NCBI GenBank assembly: GCA_964644555.1
Contig: CAZXWI010000095.1
Coordinates: forward strand, 1-6,037
DNA: 6,037 nucleotides
DNA from: RUG14186 sp964644555
GTDB lineage: Bacteria > Bacillota > Clostridia > Eubacteriales > Anaerofustaceae
Reading direction: 5' to 3'
Under the pieces are notes generated by a model. It made no database searches and was not told where the DNA came from. It saw only the letters and a program-made list of their open reading frames with translations. Made by a program: the position numbers and the translations under genes. Positions 4,861 through 6,037 of this stretch are shown piece after piece (within the stretch, counting starts at the first letter, position 1; every line of letters begins with the position of its first letter).

Positions 4861-5999
4861 CTGTCTTTAACATTTCCCTTTTTATCTTTTTTGATAAACA
4901 GCTTTTTGACTTTATCAAGTTCCAGCGTTTCCGTAATAATCATTTTCATCATTTTGGTTATCATGTCTTTCGTGGTCTTATCCATTTCGTTTACGGATTC
5001 TGCCATAGCAAGTAAGCTTTTTAATTTATTGGCATTAAGTTCGCTGAGGGTTTTTGCTCCGTCTGAGGTTAGGATTTCGAAAAGCCCATCTACAAAGTTT
5101 CTTCTCTCTTCGTCGGTGGATCTTTCGAGCCATTCTTTCAGCGACTTATCCAAATGCTTGCTCGCCTTGGAAATATCATCCAAATATTCGAACTTAGTTC
5201 CTTTAAGCTGCCACGAAAGGGCATCGTGCTGCATAAGACCTGTTCTCGAACTTGCCACAACGTCGTATTCGCCATTGTTTTCCATCAAAAGCCCGACTAT
5301 GGAAGAACGTGGCACTATATGCTTCACCCTTTGCTTGATGTTATCGTATCCTTCTTTGTTAAATGTTTGCGGCATAAAGCCCGGTCCGTCATTGGAATAA
5401 ACTTCGATTATGCGTCTTTGCCTTTTTTTATCAACATTCATCGCAGCATATACGGCGAGATTTCCCCCTTTTGAATGACCTCCCACCCTCAAAGGGTTTC
5501 TGTATGTGGAAATGATATTATTTAAATAATCAAGTGCGTCCTGCTGAGCGGGAACGCTCTTTGAAAACATCATGTTGAAATCTTCTTTCCAGCCCACCAA
5601 TGTATCGTCAGTTCCGCTGTAGGAAACATACTTTGTACCATCGCCCACATCGAATGTGATGGCGGCAAACTGTTTTTGTGTTGTTTCGTCAACTTGATTG
5701 GTGTAGCAGCGCATTTTCATATTGCCGAAACGAGTGCTGTCCGCCATCATTATGAATAAATCATGTACTTTTTTCGGTATGATAAGCCCCAGCTCCTCAT
5801 TGTAACTTCCTTTTTCGAAAAATATCTGTTTAGCTTCTGCCACGGTGATGTATTTTTTCGGAGTATCACACCCCGGTACTATATCGGTAAAATCGACAAG
5901 CGCCACATATGCGAGTATTAAATTGTCAATTTCGTTAAATGCCGATTGCTTAAAAGTTAAATCGCCTCTCCATTGTATGTAATCGAGTATATTTGCCAT
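4857..5999 (-). CDS. Mbeg1-like (DUF2974) alpha/beta hydrolase, lipase-like
   Basis: This 380-residue protein has no signal peptide. It starts at ATG 5999 behind AGAGG (6010-6006), with 6 bases between GAGG and the ATG. The N-terminal region MANILDYIQWRGDLTFKQSAFNEIDNLILAYVALVDF is the usual opening of the DUF2974 (Mbeg1-like) family. The alpha/beta-hydrolase core follows: the strand KYVSYSGTDDTLVGWKEDFNM (123-143), the nucleophile elbow GGHSKGGNLAVYAA (173-186) with Ser176, and the strand EVYSNDGPGF (199-208) with Asp204. A His in LMQHDALSW (255-263) is a good candidate for the catalytic His258. About 110 charged, helical residues follow (275-380), rich in Lys, Glu and Met, ending in a basic tail. 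The family is thought to be lipase-like, but no substrate is established. It is the first gene of this minus-strand block within the window and overlaps the FkbM gene by 4 bases, suggesting a shared pathway or merely shared expression. Confidence 0.9.
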   Translation of the reverse strand: MANILDYIQWRGDLTFKQSAFNEIDNLILAYVALVDFTDIVPGCDTPKKYITVAEAKQIFFEKGSYNEELGLIIPKKVHDLFIMMADSTRFGNMKMRCYTNQVDETTQKQFAAITFDVGDGTKYVSYSGTDDTLVGWKEDFNMMFSKSVPAQQDALDYLNNIISTYRNPLRVGGHSKGGNLAVYAAMNVDKKRQRRIIEVYSNDGPGFMPQTFNKEGYDNIKQRVKHIVPRSSIVGLLMENNGEYDVVASSRTGLMQHDALSWQLKGTKFEYLDDISKASKHLDKSLKEWLERSTDEERRNFVDGLFEILTSDGAKTLSELNANKLKSLLAMAESVNEMDKTTKDMITKMMKMIITETLELDKVKKLFIKKDKKGNVKDR

Positions 6000-6018
6000 G
6001 TTTTTCCTCTGTATGTTT

Positions 6019-6036
6019 ATTATAAATGTAATTATA
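6019..6036 (-). promoter_or_regulatory. Two TATAAT boxes upstream of the Mbeg1-like gene
   Basis: On the minus strand TATAAT occurs at 6036-6031 and again at 6024-6019, 31 and 19 bases before the ATG at 5999. Either could be the -10 of the operon promoter; the distal one gives the more usual leader length. The matching -35 elements would lie beyond the window, so neither can be confirmed. Confidence 0.4.
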
Positions 6037-6037
6037 T

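Noticed and set aside
4891..5400. 169-residue Ser/Leu-rich open frame on the plus strand
   Set aside because: It is antisense to the Mbeg1-like gene, and the Ser/Leu/Ile-rich composition is what the complement of Lys/Glu/Asp-rich coding sequence gives.
1826..6024. Apparent pattern that three genes have a TATAAT box 18-22 bases before the ATG, implying very short leaders
   Set aside because: The hexamer is common in AT-rich gaps, none of the checkable cases has a -35 box, and the Mbeg1-like gene has a second TATAAT at a conventional distance.

Overview
The window is AT-rich and reads like a strictly anaerobic, low-GC Firmicute (Clostridia/Eubacteriales). The clues are strong GGAGG-type ribosome binding sites, an AT-biased codon choice, an oxygen-sensitive-looking [4Fe-4S] aldo/keto reductase, a flavoredoxin-like flavin-binding protein, and a uroporphyrinogen-decarboxylase-like protein of the type common in anaerobic methyl-group and corrinoid metabolism. 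No species can be named from this sequence. There is no rRNA, tRNA, CRISPR array, transposase or phage gene.

The window holds two convergent gene blocks that meet at a bidirectional terminator around 3448-3488. The plus-strand block (1-3446) starts with the 3' end of an APC-family amino acid/amine permease. A 79-base gap follows, with a 10-bp hairpin whose loop can pair with the next gene's Shine-Dalgarno region. Next come a URO-D superfamily protein (415-1614) and a 42-residue small protein (1626-1754) whose ribosome binding site overlaps the preceding stop. A roughly 100-base gap with two overlapping palindromes and a TATAAT box (1793-1840) separates these from an aldo/keto reductase-like protein with two [4Fe-4S] clusters (1854-2975) and a flavin-reductase-domain protein (3009-3446). 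The last two look like one transcript and could form a small electron-transfer pair. The permease/URO-D part looks like uptake plus catabolism of a small, perhaps methylated, compound, but no substrate can be read from the sequence.

The minus-strand block, in transcription order, is an Mbeg1-like (DUF2974) alpha/beta hydrolase (5999-4857), an FkbM-family methyltransferase with an extra N-terminal domain that overlaps it by 4 bases (4860-3832), and the CRM-domain ribosome-associated RNA-binding protein YhbY (3782-3495). The first two are translationally coupled; YhbY follows after 49 bases and may have its own promoter.

The points most worth a second look are the unrecognised 42-residue protein, the leader pseudoknot candidate, the nested palindromes before the reductase, and the reductase itself. 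Its Fe-S ligands are intact, but three of the four classical aldo/keto reductase catalytic residues appear to be replaced.
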